From: Actinoplanes siamensis
GTDB taxonomy: Bacteria > Actinomycetota > Actinomycetes > Mycobacteriales > Micromonosporaceae
Length of the DNA: 64,000 nucleotides
Assembly: GCF_016862395.1 (NCBI RefSeq)
Contig: NZ_BOMW01000032.1
Coordinates: 62,001-126,000 of the forward strand
Direction of reading: 5' to 3'
This document shows positions 26,349 through 35,332 of this stretch, one piece after another (the stretch's first letter is position 1; each line of letters opens with the position of its first letter). A model generated the notes under the pieces. It made no database searches and was not told the origin of the DNA. It saw only the letters and a program-made list of their open reading frames with translations. Position numbers and translations under genes: made by a program.

Positions 26349-27128
26349 TTACGGAATGCTGATCAGCGTCTCGCTGTTCCCGTTCGCCGCGAGTTCCTGG
26401 ACCTGGACGTGCGCGATGTCGTCGCGCGCCGTGCCGGTGACCGCCTGCAGCATCAGCGGCGCCGGGTTGGCCGCCGTGCCCCAGCCCTTGTCGCCGATCG
26501 TCCAACTGGCCACCCGCTCCGAGGTGCCGTCGGTGTGCACCAGGACCAGCGCGCAGGTCTTCGGGCCCTTGATGTTGGAGACCGCGAAGGAGACCTGGGT
26601 GCCCCAGTCCTTCTTCTCCAGGCCGACCGCGGCGCTGACGTTGGTGCGGTTGTCGGTGCCGCTGTAGTTCTGTCCGGGCAGCGGGGTGCCGCCGATGCCG
26701 ACGCCGTCGCTGTCCGGCAGCGGGTCGAGCTGGTCGCTGCCGCGCTGGGCGGTGGTGGCGCCACCCTTGGCCGGCGTGTCGTCGCCGAGCCACTTGCCGC
26801 CGGCGAACAGCGCGCCGATGGAGAGCATGGCGAAGACCACGACGGCGGCGGCCAGCGAGTAGAGCCGGCGGCTGTTCGCCCGGCTGCGGTCGGTGCGCAC
26901 CTCGGCGAGCATCTTGTTGAGCAGGACGGCGTCCTGCTCGGCCTTCTCCGCGGCGAGCAGCGCCTCCGCGTCGACGTCCGCCAGCACGTCCGCGACCTGG
27001 ACGAAGGACTCCAGCTCGAGTGCGCACTGTGGGCAGTCGATCAGGTGGTCCTCGAACCGCGCGGCGTCGCGGTCGTCCAGCACGCCGAGGGCGTACGACG
27101 CGACGTCGTAGTGCTCTTCCTGGGTCAT
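26349..27128 (-). CDS. Zinc-finger anti-sigma factor
   Basis: A 259-residue membrane anti-sigma factor. The zf-HC2 motif HxxxCxxC is present as DHLIDCPQC at about residues 27-35. A single transmembrane helix (LYSLAAAVVVFAMLSIGALFAGG, about 88-110) is followed by an extracytoplasmic sensor domain. It would hold the ECF sigma factor encoded immediately upstream, with which its ATG overlaps (ATGA). Resembles RslA-type partners of SigL. Confidence 0.88.
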   Translation of the reverse strand: MTQEEHYDVASYALGVLDDRDAARFEDHLIDCPQCALELESFVQVADVLADVDAEALLAAEKAEQDAVLLNKMLAEVRTDRSRANSRRLYSLAAAVVVFAMLSIGALFAGGKWLGDDTPAKGGATTAQRGSDQLDPLPDSDGVGIGGTPLPGQNYSGTDNRTNVSAAVGLEKKDWGTQVSFAVSNIKGPKTCALVLVHTDGTSERVASWTIGDKGWGTAANPAPLMLQAVTGTARDDIAHVQVQELAANGNSETLISIP

Positions 27129-27802
27129 TCCGTCACCCCCCGCTGCTGCAGAGCGGTACGCAGCGCACGCAGAGCGTAGTACACCCGGGACTTCGCCGTA
27201 CCCAACGGAAGGTTGAGAACCTCCGCCGCCTCGGGCACCGTGCGGCCCCGGAAGTACGTCTCGATCAGGATCTCCCGGTGCGAGTGGCTCAACTGGCGGA
27301 GCGCGTCCGACACCGTCATGGACTGCAGCACCCGGTCGGTCTCGTCCGACGTGGTCGGGAAGCTCTCCAGCTCGCGGTCGTACGTCTCCGCGGGCCGCGC
27401 GTTGGCGCTGCGGTGCTCGTCGATCGCGATCCGGCGGGCCACCGTGACCAGCCACGGGCGCAGCGACTGCTGGCCCTGCGCGCCGAGCCGGTGCGCGTTG
27501 CGCCAGGCCCGCAGCAGCGTCTCCTGCACGATGTCCTCGGCGCGCTGCCGGTCGCCGCCGGTCAGGCGCAGCACGAACATCAGCAACGGGCCGGCGTGCT
27601 CCTCGTAGAGCAGCTTGACGAGGGTGTCCTCGTGGGACGCGCTCTCCTTCGGCGCCCCGTGCCGGGCCGACTGGCGAGGGATCACCGAACCGTCGTCCTG
27701 CGCACCACGGCCTCCGTCGAGTGCCTGCCACCTACTTCCGGAGTGTCGCGCCATCACACGCACCCTCTCCGGCGTGAGCCGCTTCTCGGCCACCGCATGC
27801 AT
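27125..27802 (-). CDS. ECF RNA polymerase sigma factor
   Basis: A 225-residue sigma-70 ECF protein. Region 2 (LVKLLYEEHAGPLLMFVLRLTGG..AEDIVQETLLRAWRN) and region 4 (LRQLSHSHREILIETYFRGRTVPEAAEVL) are clear. An N-terminal extension of about 55 residues precedes region 2. ATG 27802 has an excellent GGAGG five nt upstream; ATG 27754 is a weaker alternative. Co-transcribed with its anti-sigma gene. The downstream surface operon with an AACC-N16-CGT promoter is its probable target. Confidence 0.88.
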   Translation of the reverse strand: MHAVAEKRLTPERVRVMARHSGSRWQALDGGRGAQDDGSVIPRQSARHGAPKESASHEDTLVKLLYEEHAGPLLMFVLRLTGGDRQRAEDIVQETLLRAWRNAHRLGAQGQQSLRPWLVTVARRIAIDEHRSANARPAETYDRELESFPTTSDETDRVLQSMTVSDALRQLSHSHREILIETYFRGRTVPEAAEVLNLPLGTAKSRVYYALRALRTALQQRGVTE

Positions 27803-28555
27803 CGATACCTCCGCCCGGACTTTCCCCGTCGCCTGTCTTACGGCTGGGGAGCCCGGCCGGGATCAAAGCCGGCACGAGATTTTCCGGGACACTCGGTCTC
27901 AAGGGTCCTCCGCTTGGTGACGATCGTGACGGCGTGCCGGGTCGCGGATCATGGGGGATTGATCTACGCCGATTCGGACGCCAGGTAAGGCGGAATGATA
28001 CTCAGTGACATCGGGGCCCAGACATGGCTGTGGAAATAAATTTGCCCACCCGGGAGAGTATGATCTCGCTGTGTGAACGAATGATTCCGCTCGGTGTTCG
28101 CGGATGAGTATTGTGTGGTGAAAGGTGGGGTCGTCGAGCCGTTCGGGGGATGCCCGGATATCTCTCGGGCCCCTTTCGGGCGACACTCGGTGGGAGCGCT
28201 CCCATTTGTTGATCTTGCTGCTCGGGAGCTTCTGGATATTGTAAGCAGTTGTTTACTCGTTGCTGGTGAGAGGCGCGGAGGCGGGTGATGCCGGCGGGTT
28301 GCGGAAGTGCTGCGACCAATTTTCTTCAGTTGATCGGCCTGTTCCGGCATGCGGTCGGCCGTCCCGATAATTGAGACAGGCGGTCGCTGCCACCCCGGGC
28401 CGCCGATGACGACGTACGCCCTCGCCCCGTCACCCCCTCACCCCGGCCCAGAGCGCCGCCGCCCGCAGCCCGTAACGCCCCTTCCACCCCGCCGTGGCGT
28501 CCTCGTGAGGTGCGCCGTGCTCGCGGTGGTCAGGCGGCGCGGCCCCCTCCCGGCC
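27803..28555. other. Long intergenic region, partly AT-rich, no supported gene
   Basis: About 750 bp between the sigma factor start and the terminator of the NurA operon. Roughly 27960-28290 is clearly less GC-rich than its surroundings and lacks codon-position bias in all frames. It contains a perfect TGGGAGCGCTCCCA palindrome. The short open frames here look random. It may hold divergent promoters, a small RNA or a decayed gene; I see no positive evidence for any. Confidence 0.5.
28191..28204. promoter_or_regulatory. CebR/LacI-type operator palindrome
   Basis: TGGGAGCGCTCCCA is the perfect 14-bp palindrome bound by the Streptomyces LacI-family regulator CebR, which controls cello-oligosaccharide uptake and cellulases. 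Here it stands in an AT-rich gap with no sugar-uptake or glycosidase gene on either side. A second exact copy lies at 48430. Confidence 0.6.
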
Positions 28556-28599
28556 GGTCCTGATGGGTGTCTCACGGCCTCGGGACACCCATCAGGACC
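28556..28599. terminator. Perfect 16-bp-stem hairpin downstream of the NurA operon
   Basis: GGTCCTGATGGGTGTC (28556-28571) pairs with GACACCCATCAGGACC (28584-28599) around a 12-nt loop. It lies 53 bp after the NurA stop on the minus strand. No U-tract. Most likely the transcription terminator of the HerA-SbcCD-NurA cluster. Confidence 0.7.
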
Positions 28600-28651
28600 A
28601 GCCGGCGACCGTGGCGGGCCGGGTGGGTGCGGTCGCGGGTGGTGGAGGCGG

Positions 28652-29620
28652 TCAGCGGGTCCGGGAGGTGGCCAGCGCCAGGGCGCGGTGCAGCACCCGC
28701 GAGTCGCCGAGCATCCCGCGCAGCCGCCGCTCCAGCCCGGCGATCGGCACCAGGTTCTGTGGCGCCCGCGGATCCTTGTAGGACGCCGACGCGAACCGCG
28801 GCAGCGTCGCCCCGGACAGGTGGGCCAGCTCGATCGCCTGCTCCACGGTCAGATCCGGCGAGCACTCCACCCGCACGATCCCGGACCACGGCGCGCCGCT
28901 GGCCCCGGGCAGACGCAAGTACCACGACCAGCCGCCCCACACCGTCCCGAGGTGGAAGACAGGCGTCCGCTGGCCCGGCCGCAGCGCGGTGACCACAGTG
29001 GTGAGCGCCGCCGGCAGGTACTGCTTCTGCTGGGTCTTCACATACCCGATGGTGCGCGGCAACTGCCGCCGGTTGCGCAGCGGCCCGTCCACGATCAGCA
29101 GGTCCGCGCCGTCCGACCCGCCGTCCCGGGCCGCGCTGGAGATCTCGATCTCCAGCGCGGTGAGCGGCCCCTGCACCGCGGCGGGCAACTTGCTCGCCTC
29201 GCCGCTGCCGTTGATCCGGTGGATCTCGTAGCGGACCGTGCCGGCCTGCAGGTCGCCCGCGGACGGGCTGGCGGTGAACAGGCCCCGGCCGACCCGGGCG
29301 CCGACCAGCTCGGCGGCGCCGCGGGCCAGGTCGCAGCGGACCACCCCGGCGGCGTACGACGCGGCCAGCCCCGCGTACGACGTACCGTCCTCCTCGGCCG
29401 TCCACAGTCCGGCGTCGTTGCGCCGCACCCCGTCGACCAGGAACACCACGTCCGGCGGGCGGGCCGCGGCGGGCACCCCGATCGGCGCCCACTCGGCGGC
29501 CGGCACCTCCACGTCGGTGTCCACCTGAGCGCTGCTGGGCGAGGCCGGCCCCTCGCCGTCCCCGCCCTCGAAACTGGCCCCGTACGCGGGGTCCCACGCG
29601 TCGACGAACATCCGTGTCAC
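28652..29620 (-). CDS. nurA: NurA-domain nuclease
   Basis: A 322-residue protein with the NurA 5'-3' nuclease layout: a first acidic motif at Asp63 (VVFLVDGVRRND), a second at Asp178 (LLIVDGPLRNRRQ), and the C-terminal ECSPDLTVEQAIELAH...DPRAPQNLVPIAGLERRLR segment typical of the family. GTG 29620 overlaps the sbcC stop as GTGA. In archaea NurA works with HerA, Mre11 and Rad50 to resect DNA ends; homologues of all three lie directly upstream here. Confidence 0.82.
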   Translation of the reverse strand: MTRMFVDAWDPAYGASFEGGDGEGPASPSSAQVDTDVEVPAAEWAPIGVPAAARPPDVVFLVDGVRRNDAGLWTAEEDGTSYAGLAASYAAGVVRCDLARGAAELVGARVGRGLFTASPSAGDLQAGTVRYEIHRINGSGEASKLPAAVQGPLTALEIEISSAARDGGSDGADLLIVDGPLRNRRQLPRTIGYVKTQQKQYLPAALTTVVTALRPGQRTPVFHLGTVWGGWSWYLRLPGASGAPWSGIVRVECSPDLTVEQAIELAHLSGATLPRFASASYKDPRAPQNLVPIAGLERRLRGMLGDSRVLHRALALATSRTR

Positions 29621-32115
29621 AGGCCGACCCTCTCGACGTGCGCGGTCCGCGCGTCCTTGTGCACCTCGAACCGGACCGGCACCCGCTCGGCCAGCGCCTG
29701 CACGTGGGTGACCAGACCGACCATCCGGTCGCCGCGGGCGGCCAGGTTCTCCAGGGTGGCCGCGACCACGTCGAGCGTCGCCGCGTCCAGGGTGCCGAAG
29801 CCCTCGTCCAGCACGATCGACTCCAGGCTGGCCGCGGTCGTGCTCATCCCGGCGAGCTGCTCGGACAGGGCCAGCGCGAGGGCCAGCGAGGCCTGGAACG
29901 TCTCGCCGCCGGACAGCGTGCGCACACCGCGCCGCAGCCCGGCGTCATGGTGGTCGACGACGTGGAACTCGCCCTTGTCGTGCATCAGCTCGTACTGCCC
30001 GCCGGTGAGCTCCCGCAGGATCCGGGACGCGCCGTCGACCAGCATGTCGAGGGCCTCCTCGAGCAGCCAGCGCTCGAAGTTGTTCGCCCGCAGGTGCCCG
30101 GCCAGCGACTTGGCGACCCGGCTCTCCCGCTGCAGGGCCATCCGTTGCTCCTGCTGCTCGCGGGCCTGCTCGAGCCGCTCGACCAGGCGCTGCCAGGCCG
30201 CCTCGGCGCGTTCCGCGGTGACCGCGGCGGCCCGGATCAGGGTGGCCTCGGCGTCGTCCGGACGGGCGGCCGGCGGTTGCAGCCCCGCGTCGGTGAACAG
30301 CGCAGCGATCGCCGCGTGCGCCCGCACCGTGGACTCGTGCGCGGCGGCCACCGTGGCCTCCGCCTGCGCCCGGCGCGCCGAGCGGGCGCCGTGCTCGGCC
30401 CGGGCCCACTCGACCAGGGCCTGCCAGGCGCCGGCCAGATCGTCCCGGTCGGCGGGCGGCGGGACGAATAGGGCCAGCCCGTCCCGTACCACATCGAATT
30501 TCTGCCACGCCGAACGTTGCTGCTCCTCGGCGGCCCGGACCGCGGCCTGCGCGGAGCGCAGCCGGTCGCGTGCCGCGCGCACCGCGGCGGTGGCGTCCTC
30601 CAGCTTGCCCCGCAGGCGGCCGAACTCGGCGAGCCGCTGCTTGATCGCGTCGGCGCCGGGCAGCCCCTGCACCGCCTTGCGGACCTCGGCCAGCCGGGTC
30701 AGATGGTGCTCGTACTGCCCGCGCTTGCGCTCCAGGTCGCTCTCCAGGTTGCGGGCCACCGCGTCGCGCTGCTGCCAGCGCGCGGCGGCCAGCTCGGCGG
30801 CCTCCCGGGCGGCGGCGCCGGCCGCCTCGGCCAGCCGGACCGCCGACTCGGCCGGCACCTCCGGCACCACCTCTACCTTCTGCAGGCAGACCGGGCAGTC
30901 GTCGCCGGCGGTCAGGTGTCCACGCAGGGCGGCCGCGCGGTCCCGCTGCTGGGCGTCGCGGTAGTCCTGCCGGGCCTGCTCCAGCAGCTGCTGCGCGCCG
31001 ATGTGCTCGGACTCGGCCAGATCGGCGGCGGCCCGCGCGTCCTGGCTCTCCACCTCGGCGACCGAGACCTTGCCGGCGAACCAGGTCTCCTGCTCGGTGA
31101 GGCGCTCCAGCTCGGTGTGCCGGTCCAGCGCCAGCCGCAGCGAGCCGGCGTCGCCGGCAGCGGCCAGTTCGCCGCGGACCTTCTCCTCGGCCTCCTCGGC
31201 CTCGTGCACCGCCTCGGCCGCCTCGGCGGCGGCGTCGCGCGCGGAGGTCACGGCCCCTGTCGCTTCCGCAAGACCCGACGGGGTACGGACCGAGCCCAGC
31301 AACCTCAGCTCGGAGTCCAGCGTGTCGCGGGCGCCGCGGGCGGCCTCCTCGGCGTCGCGGGCCACGCGCAGCCCGGGCACCGCGGCCTCCACCGCGGCGG
31401 TCAGCTCCCGCATCCGTGCCAGGTGCGCGGCGGCCTCCTCGACCGCCTCGTCGGTGGCGTCCTCCAGCGCCGCGAGCGCCTGGTCCACCACGGTCAGCTT
31501 GGCGTCCGCGGCCTTGCCCCGCTCCGCGGCCCGGGTCTGCACCCTCTCGTACATCTGCAGGCCCAGCAGGTTGACCAGGATCTGCTGGCGGGTGGCCGGT
31601 TTGGCGTGCAGGAAGTCGGCGAACTGGCCCTGCGGCAGCACCACGCAGCTGGTGAACTGCTCGTAGGGCAGGCCGACCGCGTGCAGCACCGCGTCGTCCA
31701 TCTCGGCCGGGACGCCGGCCAGCACCTCGCCGAGGTCGGCCAGGTCCATCCCGGTGTCCAGCTTCGTCACGTCGAAGCCGGGCGGCATCAGCTGCAGGCC
31801 GGCGCCGGACGTCTTGACGTTGCCCCGGCCGTCCCGCCGGACCACCCGGGTGGCGACGTAGCGGTCGCCGGCCGACTCGAAGACCAGGCGGACCCGCGCC
31901 TCGGCGGCGGACGGCGCGAGCGCGTTGCCGATGCCGCGGGCGCCGCCCCAGCGCGGGACCTGGCCGTAGAGCGCGAAGCAGATCGCGTCCAGCACCGTCG
32001 ACTTGCCCGAGCCGGTCGGCCCGACCAGCGCGAAGTAGTCGGCGTCGGTGAAGTCGACGGTGGTCTGGTCGCGGAACACCGTGAACCCGGACATGTCCAG
32101 CCGAATGGGCCTCAT
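29617..32115 (-). CDS. sbcC: SbcC/Rad50-like exonuclease ATPase subunit
   Basis: An 832-residue SMC-like ATPase: Walker A GPTGSGKST at 32-40, long coiled-coil arms around a zinc hook CPVC at about residue 406, ABC signature LSGGETFQ and Walker B SIVLDEGFGTLD near the C-terminus. It partners SbcD to open and trim DNA ends. Its ATG overlaps the sbcD stop as ATGA, and its own stop overlaps the nurA start. Confidence 0.95.
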   Translation of the reverse strand: MRPIRLDMSGFTVFRDQTTVDFTDADYFALVGPTGSGKSTVLDAICFALYGQVPRWGGARGIGNALAPSAAEARVRLVFESAGDRYVATRVVRRDGRGNVKTSGAGLQLMPPGFDVTKLDTGMDLADLGEVLAGVPAEMDDAVLHAVGLPYEQFTSCVVLPQGQFADFLHAKPATRQQILVNLLGLQMYERVQTRAAERGKAADAKLTVVDQALAALEDATDEAVEEAAAHLARMRELTAAVEAAVPGLRVARDAEEAARGARDTLDSELRLLGSVRTPSGLAEATGAVTSARDAAAEAAEAVHEAEEAEEKVRGELAAAGDAGSLRLALDRHTELERLTEQETWFAGKVSVAEVESQDARAAADLAESEHIGAQQLLEQARQDYRDAQQRDRAAALRGHLTAGDDCPVCLQKVEVVPEVPAESAVRLAEAAGAAAREAAELAAARWQQRDAVARNLESDLERKRGQYEHHLTRLAEVRKAVQGLPGADAIKQRLAEFGRLRGKLEDATAAVRAARDRLRSAQAAVRAAEEQQRSAWQKFDVVRDGLALFVPPPADRDDLAGAWQALVEWARAEHGARSARRAQAEATVAAAHESTVRAHAAIAALFTDAGLQPPAARPDDAEATLIRAAAVTAERAEAAWQRLVERLEQAREQQEQRMALQRESRVAKSLAGHLRANNFERWLLEEALDMLVDGASRILRELTGGQYELMHDKGEFHVVDHHDAGLRRGVRTLSGGETFQASLALALALSEQLAGMSTTAASLESIVLDEGFGTLDAATLDVVAATLENLAARGDRMVGLVTHVQALAERVPVRFEVHKDARTAHVERVGL

Positions 32116-33260
32116 TGGTTGCTGCTCACCTCGTCGTACAGCTCGTCGAAGAGCTCGCGGACGCCCTCCTCGGCGTTGCCGCGACTGTCCAGGTAGTCAC
32201 CGAAGAGTTCGCGCGGGGAACGGCCGGAGCGTTCCGCGGCGCGCGCTCCCGTACGGTCGGGCAGCATGTCCGGGTCGATGCGGACCTCCAGCGCGTTCGG
32301 CAGCAGCTCCTGCACGTCCTCGCGCAGGCCGGGGCGGGGCGCCTCCCGGACGAGGACACGCAGCCAGGCCTCCGGAAGGTTCACCGTGGCGAGCTGTTCG
32401 AGGGTGCCGCGGACCGTGCGCAGGGTCAGCGCCGAGGTCACCGGCACGTCCCGGACCTGGGCCGCCTTGTCCACCCCGACGTCGACGATCGCCACCGAGC
32501 AGACGTTCTCCTCCTCGCCGAAGTCGATCGCGAGAGGGCTGCCGCTGTAGCGCACCGGGCACGGGGCGATCACCCGCTGCGAGCGGTGCAGGTGGCCGAG
32601 CGCGACGTAGTGGGTGTTCTGCGGGAAGACCGTGGCGGGCACCGCGTACCCCATGATGGTGTGCGCCTCGCGCTCGCCGCCGCCGGTGCTGGCGCCGACC
32701 ATGGTCAGGTGCGAGGTGATCAGGTTGACCACGCCGGGCTCGGTGAACGGCTCGCTGAGCTTGCCGATCAGCCTGGCGATCAGATCGGCGTAGGTCTGGT
32801 TCGATTCGGCCTCGGTCAGGTCGTACATCTCGACGGCGCGGACCGCGTACCGCTGGGAGAGGAACGGCAGGGCCACCAGCCGCCAGCGCTCGCCGCCCTC
32901 GGTGGTGCCCTCGATCAGCAGGTCCCGGGGGTTGTCGAAGGAGCCGCGCAGCTCGATGCCGGCCGCGTCGGCCCACGGTCGGAGCGCGTCCAGGGCCTGC
33001 CCGTTGTCGTGGTTGCCGCCGATCGCCACCACCCGAGCGCCGGTCCGGCGCAGCGCGGACAGCGCCCGGGTGACCAGCTTCGTCGCCTCCGCGGTCGGCG
33101 CCGCGGTGTCGTAGAGGTCGCCGGCGACGATCACCAGATCGGGCCGCTCGGCCTGGGCGATCTCGATCACCTGGGCGAGCACCCGCCGGTGCTCCTCGCG
33201 CCGGTCGCGGCCCTTCAGGACCTTGCCGACGTGCCAGTCGGAGGTGTGCAGGATGCGCAT
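32112..33260 (-). CDS. sbcD: SbcD/Mre11-like nuclease subunit
   Basis: A 382-residue calcineurin-like phosphoesterase. Metal motifs in order: SDWHVGK, GDLYDT, GGNHDN, ITSHLTM and LGHLHRSQ. It is the nuclease half of the SbcCD (Mre11-Rad50) complex. ATG 33260. A 175-bp gap separates it from the HerA gene upstream; that gap shows no gene. Confidence 0.95.
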   Translation of the reverse strand: MRILHTSDWHVGKVLKGRDRREEHRRVLAQVIEIAQAERPDLVIVAGDLYDTAAPTAEATKLVTRALSALRRTGARVVAIGGNHDNGQALDALRPWADAAGIELRGSFDNPRDLLIEGTTEGGERWRLVALPFLSQRYAVRAVEMYDLTEAESNQTYADLIARLIGKLSEPFTEPGVVNLITSHLTMVGASTGGGEREAHTIMGYAVPATVFPQNTHYVALGHLHRSQRVIAPCPVRYSGSPLAIDFGEEENVCSVAIVDVGVDKAAQVRDVPVTSALTLRTVRGTLEQLATVNLPEAWLRVLVREAPRPGLREDVQELLPNALEVRIDPDMLPDRTGARAAERSGRSPRELFGDYLDSRGNAEEGVRELFDELYDEVSSNQ

Positions 33261-33435
33261 CGCGAAACCTTAGCCCCTGTCGCGCAGGGGCCGGCCGGGC
33301 TGCGACGTGGCCCGAACGCCGCCTGGCCGCACGGCGTGCGCACGCGGATGCGACCCCGGTGTCCGGGTGCTCACCGCGCACCCCCGGACGACACCTGAAC
33401 CTCGCCTCACCTCGACCACCCTCCCGACACGGGGG

Positions 33436-35223
33436 CTAGAACGGAATGTCGTCGTCGCCACCGGCCCGCCCGCCGATCACGGCGAACGGATCGGCGCTCT
33501 GCACGATCGAGCGGAGCGTCTCGGCCGGTGGGGGACCGGACTCCGACTTGCGGGTGGCCCAGGCCGGGAACGGGAACTCGACGCAGAGCGGGACCGGGAT
33601 GTCCGGCTGGTTGACGAACATCGTGCCGGGCCGGGCCAGCAGGGCGCGCTGGCGCATGGCCGGCGGCAGGAAACCGTACTCCGGCCGGGACGCCTCCGCC
33701 GGGTCCAGCCGGCCGACCACGCGGATCGCCGAGTTCGTCACGATCCGCCGCTCGACCTCGCTGGCGGTCTGCTGCGCGCCGATCAGGATCACGCCCAGCG
33801 AGCGGCCGCGCTCGGCGATGTCCAGCAGCACCTCCTTGATCGGGGAGGTGCCCTCGCGGGGCGCGTACTTGTTCAGCTCGTCGAGGACCACGAAGAGCAG
33901 CGGGCGGCCGGTGCCGGCCTTCTCCTTCTCCTCGAATTCGGTCTTGAGCGTCACGCCGACCACGAACCGCTGCGCCCGGTCCGGCAGGTTGTGCAGGTCG
34001 ACGACGGTGACCTGGGCGCTGTCCGCGGTGCGGATCTGGTGCGGGCGGCGCTGCGCCAGGTCGCCCCGGATCAGCCGGGACAGGTCGCGCTTGCTGCTGA
34101 TCAGCCGCCGGGCGAAGGCGTTCACCGTGCCCATGTTGACCGCGCTGCCGGCCCAGACCGACCGCGTCTCGTCGTCGGTGAGCTGGTCGACGATGTGGTC
34201 CACCAGGTCGCCGTAGGAGCCGATGCGGCGGCCGTCGATGCTGATCCCGCCCTCGGCCGGGACGGCGAACCGGTTCAGGTGGGCGGTGACCGAGTGCACC
34301 ACCATCGTGTACTGCTGGCGCTCGTCGTCGGCGTCGGCGAACACGTACGGCAGCAGCTTCGCCGAGCAGAACTCCTCGAGCGTCCAGTAGAACGCGTCGA
34401 CGCCGGTCAGCCGGCCGCTCACGTCCGGGGCGCCGGAGGGGTCGCCGGGGCGGGGCGGGGCGTACACCCGGACGTCGGTGAACGGGCTGTCCGGCAGGTC
34501 GAGCAGCTTGTAGTAGGCCCGGGTGCCGTCGTCCAGCTTCGTGTTCGGGTGGTCCAGGAAGAGCAGGTCCTCGCCCTTGACGTTGAAGATCAGCGCGCGG
34601 GCGTTCGCCCCGTCGGCGCCGAGCTGCCCGGACCGGAACACCGAATAGAGCAGGAAGGTGGCGAAACTGGTCTTGGTGGCCACGCCGGAGATGCCGGAGA
34701 TCGACACGTGCGCGCCCCGGGTGCCGTCCAGGAAGTCCGCGTTCAGGAAGACCGGGACGCCGTCGCGGCCGGTGCCCATCGGGACCCGCCGCTCCATCCG
34801 GTCGAAGTGCAGCGCGGCGTCGCGGGTCTCGCCGGAGGCCCGGTGCACGATGGCGCCGGGCGCCGGCGGGACGTAGAGCTCGGGGTCGACGCGGGTGGTG
34901 GTGATCTCGGCGGCCTCCTGCACCATGGCCGGCAGCGTGCCGTCGGCGATGGCGAACACGTCCGAGTCGAACTGGGCGCCCTCGTGCCGGGCCCGGACCT
35001 GGGTGACCACCCCGGCGATCGTCACCGGCTCGCGGTCCGGCAGGTCGCGCCGGGTCACCACGACGTCGTCGAGCTGCAGGTAGCTGCCGGGGGCGACGGC
35101 CGTCCAGAACTGCAGCGGGGTGGCATCCGCGGTGCCCAGGACCCGCCCGACCGGTTCTGACTCCGGTTTCGCATTCGGTTCTCCGCCGCGGGGAGGCTCA
35201 GCTTCGTCAGACACGCCGATCAT
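33436..35223 (-). CDS. herA: HerA-like HAS-barrel ATPase
   Basis: A 595-residue FtsK/HerA-superfamily motor. The N-terminal HAS-barrel (GRVLGTADATPLQFWTAVAPGSYLQLDDVV, residues about 27-95) precedes a RecA-like core. Walker A is GISGVATKTS (177-186, Lys184), a variant lacking one of the usual glycines; Walker B is LLFVVLDELN with Asp448/Glu449. HerA forms a hexameric DNA translocase that feeds NurA. It heads the minus-strand cluster HerA-SbcD-SbcC-NurA. ATG 35223 has GAGG nearby. Confidence 0.85.
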   Translation of the reverse strand: MIGVSDEAEPPRGGEPNAKPESEPVGRVLGTADATPLQFWTAVAPGSYLQLDDVVVTRRDLPDREPVTIAGVVTQVRARHEGAQFDSDVFAIADGTLPAMVQEAAEITTTRVDPELYVPPAPGAIVHRASGETRDAALHFDRMERRVPMGTGRDGVPVFLNADFLDGTRGAHVSISGISGVATKTSFATFLLYSVFRSGQLGADGANARALIFNVKGEDLLFLDHPNTKLDDGTRAYYKLLDLPDSPFTDVRVYAPPRPGDPSGAPDVSGRLTGVDAFYWTLEEFCSAKLLPYVFADADDERQQYTMVVHSVTAHLNRFAVPAEGGISIDGRRIGSYGDLVDHIVDQLTDDETRSVWAGSAVNMGTVNAFARRLISSKRDLSRLIRGDLAQRRPHQIRTADSAQVTVVDLHNLPDRAQRFVVGVTLKTEFEEKEKAGTGRPLLFVVLDELNKYAPREGTSPIKEVLLDIAERGRSLGVILIGAQQTASEVERRIVTNSAIRVVGRLDPAEASRPEYGFLPPAMRQRALLARPGTMFVNQPDIPVPLCVEFPFPAWATRKSESGPPPAETLRSIVQSADPFAVIGGRAGGDDDIPF

Positions 35224-35273
35224 GGTGCCTCAGAGGTACGACAAAATCCCCATGGGATCTTCAGCCTTTCGGG

Positions 35274-35314
35274 TTTTCCACAACTTCTTGTGTTCATCCA
35301 CAGAGTTATGCACA
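35274..35314. promoter_or_regulatory. Cluster of three DnaA-box-like 9-mers
   Basis: TTTTCCACA (35274-35282), TCATCCACA (35294-35302) and TTATGCACA (35306-35314), all in one orientation, each differ from TTATCCACA by one base. They fill a short AT-rich gap upstream of herA. No dnaA, dnaN or gyr genes are nearby, so this is not the origin by context. Confidence 0.4.
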
Positions 35315-35332
35315 AGATCTTGATCGAGAGCG

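Noticed and set aside
28349-30964. Very long plus-strand frame (871 codons) over the NurA/SbcC genes
   Set aside because: Antisense shadow of genuine genes; residues are Arg/Gly/Ala-rich with no domain. Many such frames occur in this GC-rich DNA.
35274-35314. Chromosomal origin
   Set aside because: Only three imperfect DnaA-like boxes and no dnaA, dnaN, recF or gyr genes nearby.
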